Shown: positions 1-12,060 of the stretch, piece after piece
Layout of the letters: each line of letters begins with the position of its first letter
Numbering within the stretch: position 1 is the stretch's first letter
DNA from: Buddleja alternifolia
Lineage: Eukaryota > Streptophyta > Magnoliopsida > Lamiales > Scrophulariaceae
NCBI GenBank assembly: GCA_019426215.1
Contig: CM033404.1
Location: 4,960,001-5,024,000, forward strand
Length of the DNA stretch: 64,000 bases
Direction: 5' to 3'
Notes under the pieces: model-generated
The model's input: only the letters and a program-made list of their open reading frames with translations
Told to the model about the DNA's origin: nothing
The model's database searches: none
Translations under genes and position numbers: made by a program

Positions 1-34
1 AGCAATCACATTATTTGTTTGCCGCCGCACAAAG

Positions 35-42
35 TATAAAAA
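35..42 (+). promoter_or_regulatory. possible TATA box of the GH95 gene
   Basis: A TATAAAAA motif lies about 95 bases upstream of the ATG at 137, which would put transcription start near 65-70. It is the only TATA-like motif between the window edge and the gene. Support is position and sequence only. Confidence 0.35.
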
Positions 43-136
43 CAGAGATTATTTAAATGTCAGAAAAGATTGCGTTTTTAAGTGTTCCACATTTCAATAA
101 CAGGATTTTCACATTTTAGTTAGTGAGATTTTGACA

Positions 137-3100
137 ATGTTACCAAAAGGGTTCTCTATTTTGTGTTTTGTTTTAGTATTTGCGAGCTCAAGATTGTTCC
201 TTATAATTGTTTTGGGTGTTGGTGTGAGAGATAGGGACGTGTGGAGTTCAAGTTTGGGAAAAATAGATAGTTATAGAAATCTTGAGGTTAGGTTTGATGG
301 GCCTGCGAAGCACTGGACTGATGCTCTGCCCATTGGTAATGGACGCCTTGGTGCTATGATCTGGGGTGGTGTTGTGAATGACACTATTAATCTCAACGGT
401 ACATTTTTGCTTTTGCTTCTTTACAAACTCTATAATGATATATATATATATATATATTGCTTTTCGTTTGTATTTTTGGTTGATTTTGATGTGTAAAGTT
501 GTTTTTTGGGAACTATATAGTGAAGATTATGGTGGTGGAAATTCATTAGTTTTCTGTTGAAAAAATCTATGCTAAACCGAGTTTAACGGGTTATTAAAGT
601 GTATCGTGTGACACAGAATATCGGACCATCGAACTCGTTCGGTCATAGAATGACCCTTTTTGTTGTTACGGTTTCTTCAACATTTCAAGTTCCCTTTTGT
701 TTTTTGATTCAACAAAGCTAGCCCTATTGGTAATGGAATAGTGGTGAAAATTCTCGAAAGGTATTGATTTGAATATTAGTCTCTCATATAAATAATGTGT
801 GAAGCATTTTTGAAATGTTTATCCCAAGTCCCAACCAGAGAATAGAAGATCAAGATTCCGTACACTTCCTTGCATTTCTTATATGATATTGGAGAGTATC
901 GATGTTCTATCTCAAAACGTTGTGGAAATTCCAATAGAATAACTATTAATAAGACATGAATTCTCCTTGTCTCTTGGTGCAGAGGACACACTTTGGACGG
1001 GGACACCTGCCGATTATACCGACCCTGATGCTCCAAACGCCTTATCGGAGGTCAGAAAACTCGTTGACAATGGGCAATATGCAGAAGCTACTACAGCTGC
1101 ACTCAATTTATCAGGAGATCCATCTGCTGTATGATGCTTTTTTAAGACTTTCATATTTACTCCACTTATCGTATTTCGTGTTTCGTATAGCTTGCTTTAT
1201 ATAACTGATAAGTTTAAGCTTCTATGCTTATTATGGGAATGGTAATGTTTCGTTTTGATTTGATTTTGAACTATTTTGTTACAAAATTGCAAAGATTTAT
1301 GCTGTCTGTGGAGTTCTTCAACTTCTGCTGCTGATTATTAATTTTTCATTTCACAATATTTTGGATAAATTATAGGTTTACCAGCTCTTGGGTGACATAA
1401 AACTAGAGTTCGACAATTCTCATGTTGCGTATAATGAAGAAACATATCAGAGAGTGCTGAATTTAGACACAGCAACTGTAGAAGTTCAGTACTCCGCCAA
1501 TGAAGTCGAGTACAAAAGGGAATATTTTACCTCAAATCCAGATAACATAGTCGCGATAAAGATTTCTTCAAACAAGCCCTCGTCTCTAAATTTTACGGTA
1601 TCTCTTGACAGCAAATTACATCATTATTCATATGTAAATGCTGAAAACCAAATTATCATGGATGGAAGTTGTCCAGGCGTAAGAATCGCGCCACACGTCT
1701 ATGGAAATGATAATCCTAAAGGAAGAAGCCTATTTACATCCAGCAAAAAAGGCAACCCTAAAGGGATTCAATTTTCTGCCATTCTTGATTTACAGATTAG
1801 TGAAGGAGCTAATAAGCTGCAAATTATTGATGGTAGAAAGCTTCGGGTCGAGGGTTGCAGCTCTGCTGTTATTCTTCTTTCAGGAGCATCGTCGTTTGAT
1901 GGTCCATTTACTATGCCTGCCAATTCGAAAAGGAATCCCAGCTTGGAAGCTTTAAGTACAATGGATTCAGCAAAAAGATATTCATATTCTGATCTTTATA
2001 CACGCCACGTTGATGACTATCAAACACTTTTTCACCGTGTCTCACTAGAGCTCTCAAAAAGCTCTAAAAACGCTTCGGAGAAAGAATTAAGTTTAAAACA
2101 AAGCAACAATGAGGTGATTACAACTGCAGAGAGGGTTAAATCTTTCAAAACTAATGAAGATCCTTCTTTGGTAGAGCTTTCGTTCCAATATGGTCGGTAT
2201 TTGCTAATTGCTTGTTCACGTCCTGGAACTCAAGTCTCAAATTTGCAAGGGATATGGAACAAGGATATTTCGCCAGCCTGGGAGTATGTTTCTAGTTTTT
2301 CTAAACATATTTTTATATTTAATCCATTTTTTCCCATGTATTATTGTCAAGATTTTCCTGGGATCGCTGATATTCTGTTTTTTCTTTCTTCACAGTGGTG
2401 CTCCTCACTTGAATATCAATCTGCAAATGAACTATTGGCCTTCTCTCTCTTGCAATCTTAAAGAGTGCCAAGAGCCTTTATTTGACTATATCTCGTCTCT
2501 GTCCGTAAATGGAAAAAAAACTGCAAAGGTGAAGACCTCATTTCTCTTTTATTTAATTTATTCTTCTTGGATTTGTCACTTGATATACAAAGTTCTGAAT
2601 AGACTTTGAGTACGATACACAACTAAAATTGATCGAGCTAGTAAAACAAATATTTTCACGAGTTCGTGCACATAGTATCCTTAAACAATGAAAGGATATA
2701 TTTTATGGTTAAGATTTGGAAAGTGAACAATGTTTTTTTTTTCTTGAAATCATTTTCTCAGCACAAAATCATTCTTTTTGTACAACCTTCATGCATTTAG
2801 TTGCAGAATGTTACAGGTGAACTATGGAGCAAGCGGTTGGGTTGCACATCAGGTATCTGATATATGGGCAAAAACATCCCCAGATCGTGGTCAAGCTGTG
2901 TGGGCTTTGTGGCAGATGGGCGGAGCGTGGCTTTGTACGCATTTATGGGAGCATTATACCTTTACAATGGACAAAGTACGAATCTCGAATTTGATGATTT
3001 TATGTCTATTTTGTATTTTGGTTTGCTTAAAACCTACTAGATTTAAACTTTTCGAATTAGAGTGCTTGCTTATTTAATGACATTGGGATAATATTCAATA

Positions 3101-6100
3101 TTCCATTAATAAAAAGGATAATACATGCACACTCCTTTACTTATTGTGTAACTACCACGAGCCCCTAATGTTTTACAAATTACCAAACGACCCCTTGTCA
3201 AAGAGTGAAATTGTGATGTGCTTTTATTGATAGTGGAAGTTATGGTTATTTCTCAAACCTCGGGATGTTTTTCGTAATCAGAATCTCAAGCAGGTGCTGT
3301 CTATGCAATTTACCATTAACAAAATTTTCGTCGACCACTTGATTATCAAGTTACTATATATGGAAAAATTGAATATTTGATTAATCCGAAACTTGGAGAG
3401 TATGATTAATATGAAAAGTTTGTTTCCATACCATTTTCTTTTCCGTTTGAGTTATATAAAGTCTTAATAAGAAATGTTGTTACTATATAAACCGTTGATT
3501 TGATAGTGGGGACTCTTGTGCTTGTAGGAATTTCTAAGAAATGAAGCATATTCCTTAATGGAAGGTTGTACTTCATTTCTACTTGACTGGTTAATTGAAG
3601 GTCCCGGACGATTTCTTGAAACTAATCCATCAACTTCTCCCGAGCATACTTTTACTGCTCCAGATGGTAAGCCTGCCAGTGTTAGCAATTCATCAACGAT
3701 GGACATGCAAATTATTAGAGAGGTTTTCTCTGCCATTATTTCTGCTGCTGAGGTATTTTTTTTCTCTAAATTGTCAAATATTCAAGAATCTTGTTCACCG
3801 TAATTGTTACATGTCATTTGATTTCACAACTGAAATATAGGAACTGGGCAAAAGTGATGATGATCTAATTGCAAGAGTTCGTAAAGCTCAACCACTTCTT
3901 TATCCGACTAAAATTGCAAGGGATGGTTCCATCATGGAATGGGTAAGTCGGAACTTGCATTCGAATTCTTACTTATTTAGTGCATCCTCGTGACACTGAG
4001 TTTTAAATCAGAGCTGAAAAGGTGAAAACTTGTATTTTTTTACATTATTGCCATTGAAAGTAACTGAGAGTTAGTTGTGTCATATCAAATGAAAGTACCA
4101 ATGAAAGGGTATTTTCGAGAGAGAAGGTTTTTATTTTGGGACATTTGGAACAAAAAAATATGACAAATTTGCTTTAAGAAGGTTATCATGAGAAATTGTT
4201 TAACAAAATCTATTTTGTCTAGTGACTGAGATTTCAATTTTTTCTTCGTCGCTAGGGGCAGGAATTTGAGGATCCGGAGGTGCACCATAGGCATGTATCA
4301 CATCTATTTGGCTTGTTCCCTGGACACTCCATCAATCTTGAAAACACCCCTGAACTATGTAAAGCAGCAGAGTACACCTTAATTAAAAGAGGTTAGTATT
4401 GAGCCAAAATCCAATGTTGTGTACATATCATATTTATTATTAGAAATTAGTTTTTAACAGTTTTTCTGTGTTTGGAACAGGAGAGGAGGGTCCGGGATGG
4501 TCAACGACGTGGAAAGCTGCTTTGTGGGCACGCCTTCACAAGAGCGATCATGCGTATCGGATGGTTAAGCATCTGTTTGATCTGGTTGATCCTGATCGTG
4601 AAAGTGATTTTGAAGGAGGGCTATATGCTAATCTCTTTACTGCACATCCTCCGTTCCAGATTGATGCAAACTTCGGGTAAAGTGAAAAACCTATTTTTGG
4701 GTCGTCAATTTTTGTTAGTGGTCCAAAGTAATTTTGGCGCCAAGTTTGATCTTTCTACTCATGTAACTTTATTTTTTCCTGTAAGAGAGAGGATGAATGA
4801 TGTAGAACAAGAAGCCGACATGTTTTTGGATAGGTTCGAAGGAAGAAAAGTGAAAAACAAGCGTAACGTTGTCGGCGAAACTTCAAACAGCCATAACTTT
4901 TGATCTGCTTGGAGTTACGGGGCCCACAATATACCAAATCGAAGATCTTTTCGAGACGAATCCAATCGAATTCGTAGGACCGTTTTACGGTAGCCGATCG
5001 ACCCCAAATTCCATCGTTTAGGCCTTCGTTCGGTCCGTTTAGTGTTTTTTTTCAATTTTCAGCGTTTTTGTTTTATTTTTAATTAATTGTCTAGTTGTCG
5101 GATGGGGCCCAAATTTTTACACGTGTCATCTCGTAAGGTGAAGTATTTTTGGGTCAAATTTGGTAGCGTTTCGAGTCCGCTAGGATTCTAGTGTTTTTGG
5201 AGTCTAAATAGGAGTAGAAATAGGAGTCCTAGTTTATTTCAATTAGGATTCTTTCTTATATTTCCTATAAATAGTTGCTGCAGTTATTTGTCTTTGTTAG
5301 ATATAATTTTATCATTAATAAAGATTTTGAGTTATTTTATCTTCAAGACTTTCTTGAATCATCCGGGATTTTAAGACGTGATCTTTAATTTCTCAAATTA
5401 CTAGCTTCCGCTCCGTCAAGTGGTATCCAGAGCCGCGGTTTGCCCGGGGACGAAGATGGCCAATAGCGGTAAGGATGGCGAACGCACTGCAGTCGAAGAA
5501 CTCAGGGCGGATATGCAACAATTCATGGCAGAAACGCGTGCGGGTCTTGCGGATTTGGTTCGCGCTATCCAAGCCTTGAATGTCGGAATTGCTGCAAACA
5601 GGAACGTTGATCGTGGACAGGCTCGCGACGGTGGATTACCTCCGCTCCAGCCTGCTGTAGGAGACGGTCTTGCAGGATTGCAAGGGCAACGAGCCCCTGC
5701 AGCGTTTAATGAGGATGACATGGCAGAATTCGAGGAGGGCGCTCGTGAACCCCCGTATAATTTTCGTCATGTGAACAGGAGAGACGAAGAATTAGCCCAA
5801 GATTTTCGCCTCAAAATCGAACTTCCACCTTTCGATGGGTATTTCGAAATCGAGGAATATCTTGATTGGGAATCCAACGTTGAAAAATTCTTCAACTACA
5901 CAAGGGTTCCTAATGACAAACAGGTTCAGTATGTTGCTTACAAGTTAACTGGAGGAGCCTCGGTGTGGTGGGACCAATTACAAGAGAATCGCAGAAGGCA
6001 AGGACGACAACCTGTCGTGACGTGGGCAATGATGAAACAGTTGATGAGGAGACGTTTTTTACCTTTGGATTTCGAACAGATATTGTACCATCAATATCAA

Positions 6101-9100
6101 AATTGTCGACAAGGCGGGCGTTCTATCAAAGACTATAGCAATGAATTTTTGCGACTGAATGCTCGCAATAATTTGGCAGAAACTGACAATCAACAGGTTG
6201 CACGTTTTATTGGCGGTTTACGTATAAATATTCAGGATCAACTTAGTGTCCATAGAATTAGCAATTTGGACGAAGCCATTACACTAGCCAGAAAAATTGA
6301 AACCCAAATTAACCGGCAACCTACACGATATCAGTCTACCCGATTTAACTCTGAAACACCCCAACAGTATTCGAATAATCGGGGAAAAGCCCCAGCTTTA
6401 CCTTCAAATAATGCCGCTCCCCAAAATCCGTCCCAAATAAATCGAAACTCGCCTAGACAACCACCCCCTAGCCAAAACAAACCAAACAACAACCCCTATG
6501 CTAAAAATTTTGGGAACAGGTGCTATAAGTGTGGGGAACAAGGACATCGTTCCGATGAATGCCGGAACAGGAAAGTCAATATGGCAGAACGGGAGACAGG
6601 AGATACTGCTCCACCTGAGTTAGTAGATCCTAATGATGAGGGCGAAGGTGTTCAGTGGTCAGTCGAATACACAGAAGAAGATGATGATGGTGAAGAAACT
6701 GTCGCGGTGATTCGGCGTCTACTATTCACGCCAAAAGTGGAAGAAGATCCCCAACGGCATAATATCTTTCGTACACGCTGCCTTGTCAATCAAAAGGTAT
6801 GCAATGTGATTATTGATAGTGGCAGTAGTGAAAATATTGTGTCTAAAGCGCTAGTGCAGAGGTTGCAATTGAAGTCTGAGAAACATCCGAACCCCTACAA
6901 AATCGGGTGGATCAAGAAAGGCGCCGAGACTAAGGTAACTGAGGTTTGTCGAGTACCCTTATCTATTGGTAAACAATATAAAGATGACATTATTTGTGAT
7001 ATTGTTGATATGGATGCGTGTCAAATCTTGTTGGGTAGACCTTGGCAATTTGATGTAGGGTCTGTGCATGATGGTAAAAAGAATACGTATGAATTTTCAT
7101 TTTGTGGTAGACGTATTATTTTATTACCCCTTATCGAAAAGAAAGAAGTATCCAAGACCCCCATTTTAGAGGAACAAAAGACAACTTTATTAACTGTTTC
7201 TGAGAGTGAATTTGTGAATAATATGAGAGAGGTTAATGAATGTATGGTTCTAGCTGTCAAGGGTGTTATAGAGGATCAAAAGTCTGAAATTCCTAGTGTA
7301 GTAAAGTCTATGTTAGGAGAATTTGGGGATGTGTTTCCAGAGGAATTACCCGATGGGCTACCTCCTATGCGGGATATTCAGCACCATATTGATTTGGTGC
7401 CCGGTGCCAGTTTACCTAATTTACCTCACTATCGTATGAGCCCCAAAGAAAATGAGATTTTGCAAAGGCAGGTGGAGGACTTGCTTCGAACAGGAAAGAT
7501 TCGTGAGAGTATGAGCCCGTGTGCAGTACCGGCTTTACTTACCCCGAAGAAAGATGGCAGCTGGCGAATGTGTGTGGATAGCCGAGCTATCAATAGAATC
7601 ACGGTGAAGTATAGATTTCCAATCCCTCGACTGAATGACATGTTGGATGCACTTGCTGGTTCTTGTATTTATAGCAAAGTGGACTTAAAGAGTGGATACC
7701 ATCAGATTCGGATTCGACCAGGTGACGAATGGAAGACCGCGTTCAAAATCAAAGAAGGATTGTATGAGTGGATGGTTATGCCTTTCGGCCTTTCCAACGC
7801 ACCTAGCACTTTTATGAGACTCATGAATCAGGTTTTAAAGCCTTTTATAAATAAATTTGTCGTTGTTTATTTTGACGATATTTTGATTTACAGCAAAACG
7901 GAGGACGAGCATATTAAGCACTTAAGAGCTGTTTTCTGCACCATGCGGGAAAATCAATTATATGCCAACCTTAAGAAGTGTGAGTTCATGACTTCACAAT
8001 TAATCTTCTTAGGGTTCGTAATTAGCTCGGAAGGCGTACAAACTGATGAATCTAAAGTTCGAGCAATACGAGAGTGGCCTACTCCTAAGTCGGCGACTGA
8101 GGTGCGAAGTTTCCATGGACTTGCGACTTTCTATCGTCGGTTCATTCGGAATTTTAGTACCATCATGGCCCCGATAACCGAATGTATGAAAAAGGGAAGG
8201 TTCGAATGGGGAGATGAAGCTGAGACGAGTTTTGCTTTGATAAAAGAAAAATTGTGTAGTGCTCCAGTTTTAGCCTTGCCGGATTTTGACAAACTGTTCA
8301 CGGTGGAGTGTGATGCATCAAATCTCGGCATTGGGGCAGTCTTATCCCAAGAGGGAAAACCAGTGGAGTTTTTCAGTGAAAAATTAAATGATGCTCGGAA
8401 GAAGTGGAGTACGTATGAACAGGAATTCTATGCGGTGTACCGAGCCCTTACGCATTGGGAGCATTACTTGATTCAGCGTGATTTTGTGTTGTATAGTGAC
8501 AATCAGGCGCTGAAATTCATAAATAGTCAGAAAAACGTGAGCAAGATGCATGTTGGATGGATAGAGTACTTGCAGCGTTTTACATTTACTCTCAAACATA
8601 AGTCTGGACAACAAAATCGAGTTGCCGATGCCTTGAGTCGGAGGAGTGAATTATTAGTTATCTTAAAATCTGAAGTCACGGGATTTGATTATCTTCAAGA
8701 GTTATATGCAGGTGATGATGACTTTAAGGACACTTGGGAGAAATGCGAATCAAAACAGCCCATAGAGGATTTTCACGTTCATGGAGGATATTTGTTTCGA
8801 GGAAATCAATTGTGCATTCCACGATCTTCCTTGCGGGAGAAGATTATTCGTGACTTGCATTCGGGAGGCCTTGGAGGACATGTAGGCCGAGACAAGACTA
8901 TTCAGCTAGCCGAAGCACGATATTATTGGCCTCAACTAAAAAGAGACGTTGGGAAGTTTGTGCAGCGTTGTCCGATCTGCCAAACTGCAAAGGGTCAATC
9001 GCAAAATACGGGTTTGTATACTCCATTGCCCGTACCAGAAAATATTTGGGAGGATCTATCCATGGATTTTGTATTGGGTCTTCCACGGACTCAACGAGGT

Positions 9101-11285
9101 ATGGATTCAGTATTTGTTGTAGTTGATAGATTCTCTAAGATGTCCCACTTTATCCCTTGTAAGAAAACATCGGATGCGAGTCATATTGCTGACTTATTTT
9201 TTAAAGAAATTGTACGTTTACATGGTGTTCCCAAAACGATAACGTCTGATCGGGATGTCAAATTCTTGAGCCATTTTTGGAGGACTTTGTGGAAGAAATT
9301 CGATACTTCTCTTCAATATAGTACCACAGGTCACCCACAAACTGATGGTCAAACGGAGGTGACCAATCGATCATTAGGGAATTTAATTAGATGTATCTCA
9401 GGAGATAGACCAAAGCAATGGGACACGGCATTAGCTCAAGCTGAATTTGCCTACAACAGTACAACAAATCGGTCCACTGGAAAACCACCATTTGACATTG
9501 TGTATACTAAAACCCCAAAGCTTACTCTTGATCTTGTTACTTTACCTAAGCTACCTGGTTTTAGTATAGCAGCAGATAATATGGCTACTCGAGTCCACAG
9601 TGTCCAAGAACAAGTGAGGCAGAATTTGGAAGATGCTAACAAGAATTATAAAGCTGCTGCTGATAAACATCGTCGGTTGAAAGTGTTTGAAGAGGGTGAT
9701 CTGGTCATGGTACATCTGAGGAAAATTCGATTTCCAGCAGGTACTTACAACAAGTTGAAGAAGAAGAAGTATGGTCCATGCAGGGTAGTGAAAAAAGTGG
9801 GAGATAATGCATATGTAGTAGACTTACCTGCCGACATGAACATTTCATCAACTTTCAATGTGGCGGATCTGTCTGAGTATCACCCATCTGATGAGGCCTT
9901 ATATCCAGAGTATAACTCGGGGACGAGTTCTTTTTCGGCGGGGGAGATTGATGTAGAACAAGAAGCCGACATGTTTTTGGATAGGTTCGAAGGAAGAAAA
10001 GTGAAAAACAAGCGTAACGTTGTCGGCGAAACTTCAAACAGCCATAACTTTTGATCTGCTTGGAGTTACGGGGCCCACAATATACCAAATCGAAGATCTT
10101 TTCGAGACGAATCCAATCGAATTCGTAGGACCGTTTTACGGTAGCCGATCGACCCCAAATTCCATCGTTTAGGCCTTCGTTCGGTCCGTTTAGTGTTTTT
10201 TTTCAATTTTCAGCGTTTTTGTTTTATTTTTAATTAATTGTCTAGTTGTCGGATGGGGCCCAAATTTTTACACGTGTCATCTCGTAAGGTGAAGTATTTT
10301 TGGGTCAAATTTGGTAGCGTTTCGAGTCCGCTAGGATTCTAGTGTTTTTGGAGTCTAAATAGGAGTAGAAATAGGAGTCCTAGTTTATTTCAATTAGGAT
10401 TCTTTCTTATATTTCCTATAAATAGTTGCTGCAGTTATTTGTCTTTGTTAGATATAATTTTATCATTAATAAAGATTTTGAGTTATTTTATCTTCAAGAC
10501 TTTCTTGAATCATCCGGGATTTTAAGACGTGATCTTTAATTTCTCAAATTACTAGCTTCCGCTCCGTCAATGAATTACATCATTCAGATGACACCAAGAT
10601 ATCAAAAACCAAATTACACATTTAAAGAGAAAAATTATTATTAAATGAGTAAATTATACTTGAGATTTGAGAAATTACTATAATTTCCCCTATAAGTAAA
10701 AATATAATTACAATTTCACCCCTATTTTTCGAGTTTTCACGATCTGACAATGGGTGTTTTGGTAATTACAAAACCTTAAAGGACTCGTGGTAATTACCAA
10801 GTGAAGGGTGTGCATGTAATTATCATTAAATTTGACTAACATGCTGCTTATTTCGACATTTATGTTTGCCATAATTTATAATTTTCCTCGGATGACATGT
10901 GTGTGATGTTATCACAGCCAAATAAAATGAAGCAATTTCTGATCAAATGTGCTGATTTCGACATTTATCTTTCACCAGATTTTCAACAGCAGTAGCAGAA
11001 ATGCTGGTTCAGAGCACTGTAAAAGACTTGTACTTGCTTCCAGCTCTTCCTGGGGATAAATGGCCAAACGGTTGTGTTAAAGGTCTCAAGGCTCGTGGCG
11101 GAGTTACTGTCAGCGTTTGCTGGAGTGAAGGCAATCTTGATGAAGTCGGGCTTTGGTCGAAAGTTGGAAATATTGTTAAGAGATTACATTACAGAGGAAT
11201 TAGCGCTACAGCAAATATTTCATCTGGCATCGTTTACACTTTTGATAAGCAGTTGAAATGTGTGAACAAATCTACACTCTTGTGA
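137..11285 (+). CDS. alpha-L-fucosidase 2 (GH95), ten exons, LTR element in last intron
   Basis: Exons: 137-398, 983-1128, 1376-2283, 2396-2528, 2817-2975, 3528-3752, 3841-3942, 4256-4391, 4481-4676, 10979-11285. Together they are 2574 nt, encode 857 aa, and join in phase at every GT..AG site. The product resembles Arabidopsis AXY8/FUC95A, which removes alpha-1,2-fucose from xyloglucan in the cell wall. A hydrophobic N-terminus (about residues 8-30) looks like a signal peptide. Family motifs seen are RFDGPAKHW (about 53), NINLQMNYW (N445, N447), NPSTSPEH (E575), [14 protein letters not shown] and IDANFG (D752). By analogy with the Bifidobacterium GH95 enzyme, E575 would be the general acid, with D752 and the two Asn forming the base system. 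The odd feature is the last intron (4677-10978), which holds a 5.8-kb retrotransposon in sense orientation plus a small TIR element; the coding frame is untouched. The ATG at 137 is the first in-frame start before the signal peptide. Family assignment is strong; exon edges are from phase and motifs, not transcripts. Confidence 0.93.
3116..3314 (+). mobile_element. small TIR element, family A copy 1 (Mutator-like MITE)
   Basis: It lies in GH95 intron 5. The sequence is clearly homologous to 35591-35837 and, reversed, to about 10647-10824: shared segments include CCACGAGCCCC near the left, AAATTG(T)RATRTGCTTTT in the middle and TCTCAAACCTCG near the right. The ends read GGATAAT and ATTTACC. Flanks ATTAATAAAA and ATTAACAAAA look like an aged target duplication with one mismatch. 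There is no coding capacity. Edges are good to a few bases. Confidence 0.7.
4798..5418 (+). repeat. 5' LTR (621 bp)
   Basis: It begins TGATGTAG and ends CTCCGTCA. It carries a TATA box CTATAAATAG at 5265-5274 and a poly(A) signal AATAAA at 5317-5322, so U3 covers roughly the first 500 bases. The start of the LTR contains the last part of the polyprotein frame, duplicated from the 3' copy. Confidence 0.96.
5421..5434 (+). other. primer binding site for tRNA-Met
   Basis: TGGTATCCAGAGCC starts two bases after the 5' LTR. It matches the usual plant initiator tRNA-Met primer site TGGTATCAGAGCC with one extra C. Reverse transcription would start here. Confidence 0.85.
5456..10054 (+). CDS. gag-pol polyprotein of the Ty3/gypsy element
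   Basis: One uninterrupted frame of 1532 aa from the ATG at 5456; an in-frame GTG at 5420 overlaps the primer site and is not used. Domains in order: gag with [12 protein letters not shown] and WWDQL (about 115-300); CCHC zinc knuckle [14 protein letters not shown] (about 356); aspartic protease DSGSS (D454); reverse transcriptase with YFDD (Y805-D808); RNase H beginning near D953 with a later SDNQ; integrase zinc finger from H1135 to CPIC; integrase catalytic D1204, D1265, E1301 (D-D-35-E); and a GPY/F-like module [12 protein letters not shown] (about 1438). All catalytic residues are present. The stop codon lies 106 bases inside the 3' LTR, so the last 35 or so residues are encoded by LTR sequence. 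No clear chromodomain is visible. Confidence 0.96.
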   Translation: MANSGKDGERTAVEELRADMQQFMAETRAGLADLVRAIQALNVGIAANRNVDRGQARDGGLPPLQPAVGDGLAGLQGQRAPAAFNEDDMAEFEEGAREPPYNFRHVNRRDEELAQDFRLKIELPPFDGYFEIEEYLDWESNVEKFFNYTRVPNDKQVQYVAYKLTGGASVWWDQLQENRRRQGRQPVVTWAMMKQLMRRRFLPLDFEQILYHQYQNCRQGGRSIKDYSNEFLRLNARNNLAETDNQQVARFIGGLRINIQDQLSVHRISNLDEAITLARKIETQINRQPTRYQSTRFNSETPQQYSNNRGKAPALPSNNAAPQNPSQINRNSPRQPPPSQNKPNNNPYAKNFGNRCYKCGEQGHRSDECRNRKVNMAERETGDTAPPELVDPNDEGEGVQWSVEYTEEDDDGEETVAVIRRLLFTPKVEEDPQRHNIFRTRCLVNQKVCNVIIDSGSSENIVSKALVQRLQLKSEKHPNPYKIGWIKKGAETKVTEVCRVPLSIGKQYKDDIICDIVDMDACQILLGRPWQFDVGSVHDGKKNTYEFSFCGRRIILLPLIEKKEVSKTPILEEQKTTLLTVSESEFVNNMREVNECMVLAVKGVIEDQKSEIPSVVKSMLGEFGDVFPEELPDGLPPMRDIQHHIDLVPGASLPNLPHYRMSPKENEILQRQVEDLLRTGKIRESMSPCAVPALLTPKKDGSWRMCVDSRAINRITVKYRFPIPRLNDMLDALAGSCIYSKVDLKSGYHQIRIRPGDEWKTAFKIKEGLYEWMVMPFGLSNAPSTFMRLMNQVLKPFINKFVVVYFDDILIYSKTEDEHIKHLRAVFCTMRENQLYANLKKCEFMTSQLIFLGFVISSEGVQTDESKVRAIREWPTPKSATEVRSFHGLATFYRRFIRNFSTIMAPITECMKKGRFEWGDEAETSFALIKEKLCSAPVLALPDFDKLFTVECDASNLGIGAVLSQEGKPVEFFSEKLNDARKKWSTYEQEFYAVYRALTHWEHYLIQRDFVLYSDNQALKFINSQKNVSKMHVGWIEYLQRFTFTLKHKSGQQNRVADALSRRSELLVILKSEVTGFDYLQELYAGDDDFKDTWEKCESKQPIEDFHVHGGYLFRGNQLCIPRSSLREKIIRDLHSGGLGGHVGRDKTIQLAEARYYWPQLKRDVGKFVQRCPICQTAKGQSQNTGLYTPLPVPENIWEDLSMDFVLGLPRTQRGMDSVFVVVDRFSKMSHFIPCKKTSDASHIADLFFKEIVRLHGVPKTITSDRDVKFLSHFWRTLWKKFDTSLQYSTTGHPQTDGQTEVTNRSLGNLIRCISGDRPKQWDTALAQAEFAYNSTTNRSTGKPPFDIVYTKTPKLTLDLVTLPKLPGFSIAADNMATRVHSVQEQVRQNLEDANKNYKAAADKHRRLKVFEEGDLVMVHLRKIRFPAGTYNKLKKKKYGPCRVVKKVGDNAYVVDLPADMNISSTFNVADLSEYHPSDEALYPEYNSGTSSFSAGEIDVEQEADMFLDRFEGRKVKNKRNVVGETSNSHNF
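9938..9948 (+). other. polypurine tract
   Basis: GCGGGGGAGAT abuts the 3' LTR and would prime plus-strand DNA synthesis. It lies inside the polyprotein frame. Confidence 0.75.
9949..10569 (+). repeat. 3' LTR (621 bp)
   Basis: It matches the 5' LTR at a constant offset of 5151 bases, with no difference found by eye. It includes the polyprotein stop (10052-10054), a TATA box at 10416-10425 and AATAAA at 10468-10473. Transcription started here would run into GH95 exon 10. Confidence 0.96.
10647..10824 (-). mobile_element. small TIR element, family A copy 3, reversed
   Basis: It lies in the GH95 last intron, 73 bases after the retrotransposon target duplication. Its reverse complement matches the copies at 3116 and 35591 (GATAATTACATGCACAC, CCACGAGTCC, AAATTGTAATTATATTTTTAC). 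ATTAAAT occurs directly at both ends as a short target duplication. Non-coding. Confidence 0.65.
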
Positions 11286-11337
11286 TGGCTTTTTGGTTTT
11301 TGGATGAGAAAAATAGATCAAATGGATATGGCAAAAG

Positions 11338-11343
11338 AATAAA
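11338..11343 (+). terminator. poly(A) signal of the GH95 gene
   Basis: AATAAA lies 53 bases after the TGA stop of exon 10. It is the first such hexamer downstream. Confidence 0.55.
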
Positions 11344-12060
11344 AATTTATCAAAGTTGTTGATTTTTTTCCACAGAGATATTGTTACAACTTACCAAGGC
11401 TTTATTTTTTTCTTCATCCTTTTTGTTGCTAGTTTTTCATTTCCTTTGTTTCGATATGCTCAAGGCACAATGGAACAATACGATTATTGAGTGGAGTTAT
11501 CGGCACTCAATTAGGAGTAGAATTGAGTTGAGCCGAACTATGTATTGTTTATGTATTGTTCAAGTTTGTTTGAATTTTTGCCAAATTTGATTTGATGGTT
11601 AATTGAATCGAATTTGAATAAATTTTAATAAAGTCGAGTAGGCTTGATATTGTTATATATTTTTTAACTAATCGTAATGAACGTGAACCTAACTTTCAAT
11701 CTCACTAATCTAAAATGATTTTCAATGTTGGTTTGTATAGATTAGACAAAAAAAAAATAACGTAAAACATACTTGGTTTGGACCTTAAACAAAGCCAGCT
11801 CAATAGATTGGACGAAAAAATAATGTCCAAACTTATATATATTTTAAATGAAACGAGCTCAAAAGAGGTTGATTTACTTATCCCGTTAAACTGTATTAAC
11901 TGATAAAGCTAAAATAATTCTCAAAAACCCGAAAAATCTAAAACTGAAATAGTAGACCTTGTTCCTCTCGCTCCTGCGTAGCAGCTTATCATTTCTCAAA
12001 AACCCTTTGTCAAAACCCTCACATTTCTTCCAAATCCCACACAAAGCACAAGGTACAACA
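11344..12060. other. intergenic spacer, GH95 to NFD6-like
   Basis: AT-rich, about 0.7 kb. The middle (about 11480-11870) has scattered GAGTTGAGCC, GTCGAGTAGGC and GAGCTC words like those at 16440-16765, probably remnants of the same dispersed repeat. The last 150 bases should hold the promoter and 5' UTR of the next gene; no convincing TATA box is seen. Confidence 0.5.

Larger units (their letters stand above)
4798..10569 (+). mobile_element. complete Ty3/gypsy LTR retrotransposon
   Basis: The element is 5772 bp and flanked by a 5-bp target duplication ATGAA (4793-4797 and 10570-10574). Two 621-bp LTRs, both TG..CA, appear identical by eye. It has a Met-tRNA primer site, a polypurine tract and one open gag-pol frame with domain order PR-RT-RNaseH-IN, which defines Ty3/gypsy. 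It sits in the last intron of the GH95 gene in the same orientation. Identical LTRs and an open frame mean a recent insertion that may still be active. The polyprotein runs into the 3' LTR and shows no obvious chromodomain, a layout known from CRM-type centromeric elements; clade placement is an inference. Confidence 0.97.

Noticed and set aside
4468..4903. Open frames running from GH95 exon 9 into the 5' LTR
   Set aside because: They only extend exon 9 past its splice donor (GTAAAG at 4677), and the LTR part is a copy of the polyprotein end.
5416..9642. Several minus-strand frames across the retrotransposon
   Set aside because: All are antisense shadows of the gag-pol frame, without motifs of their own.
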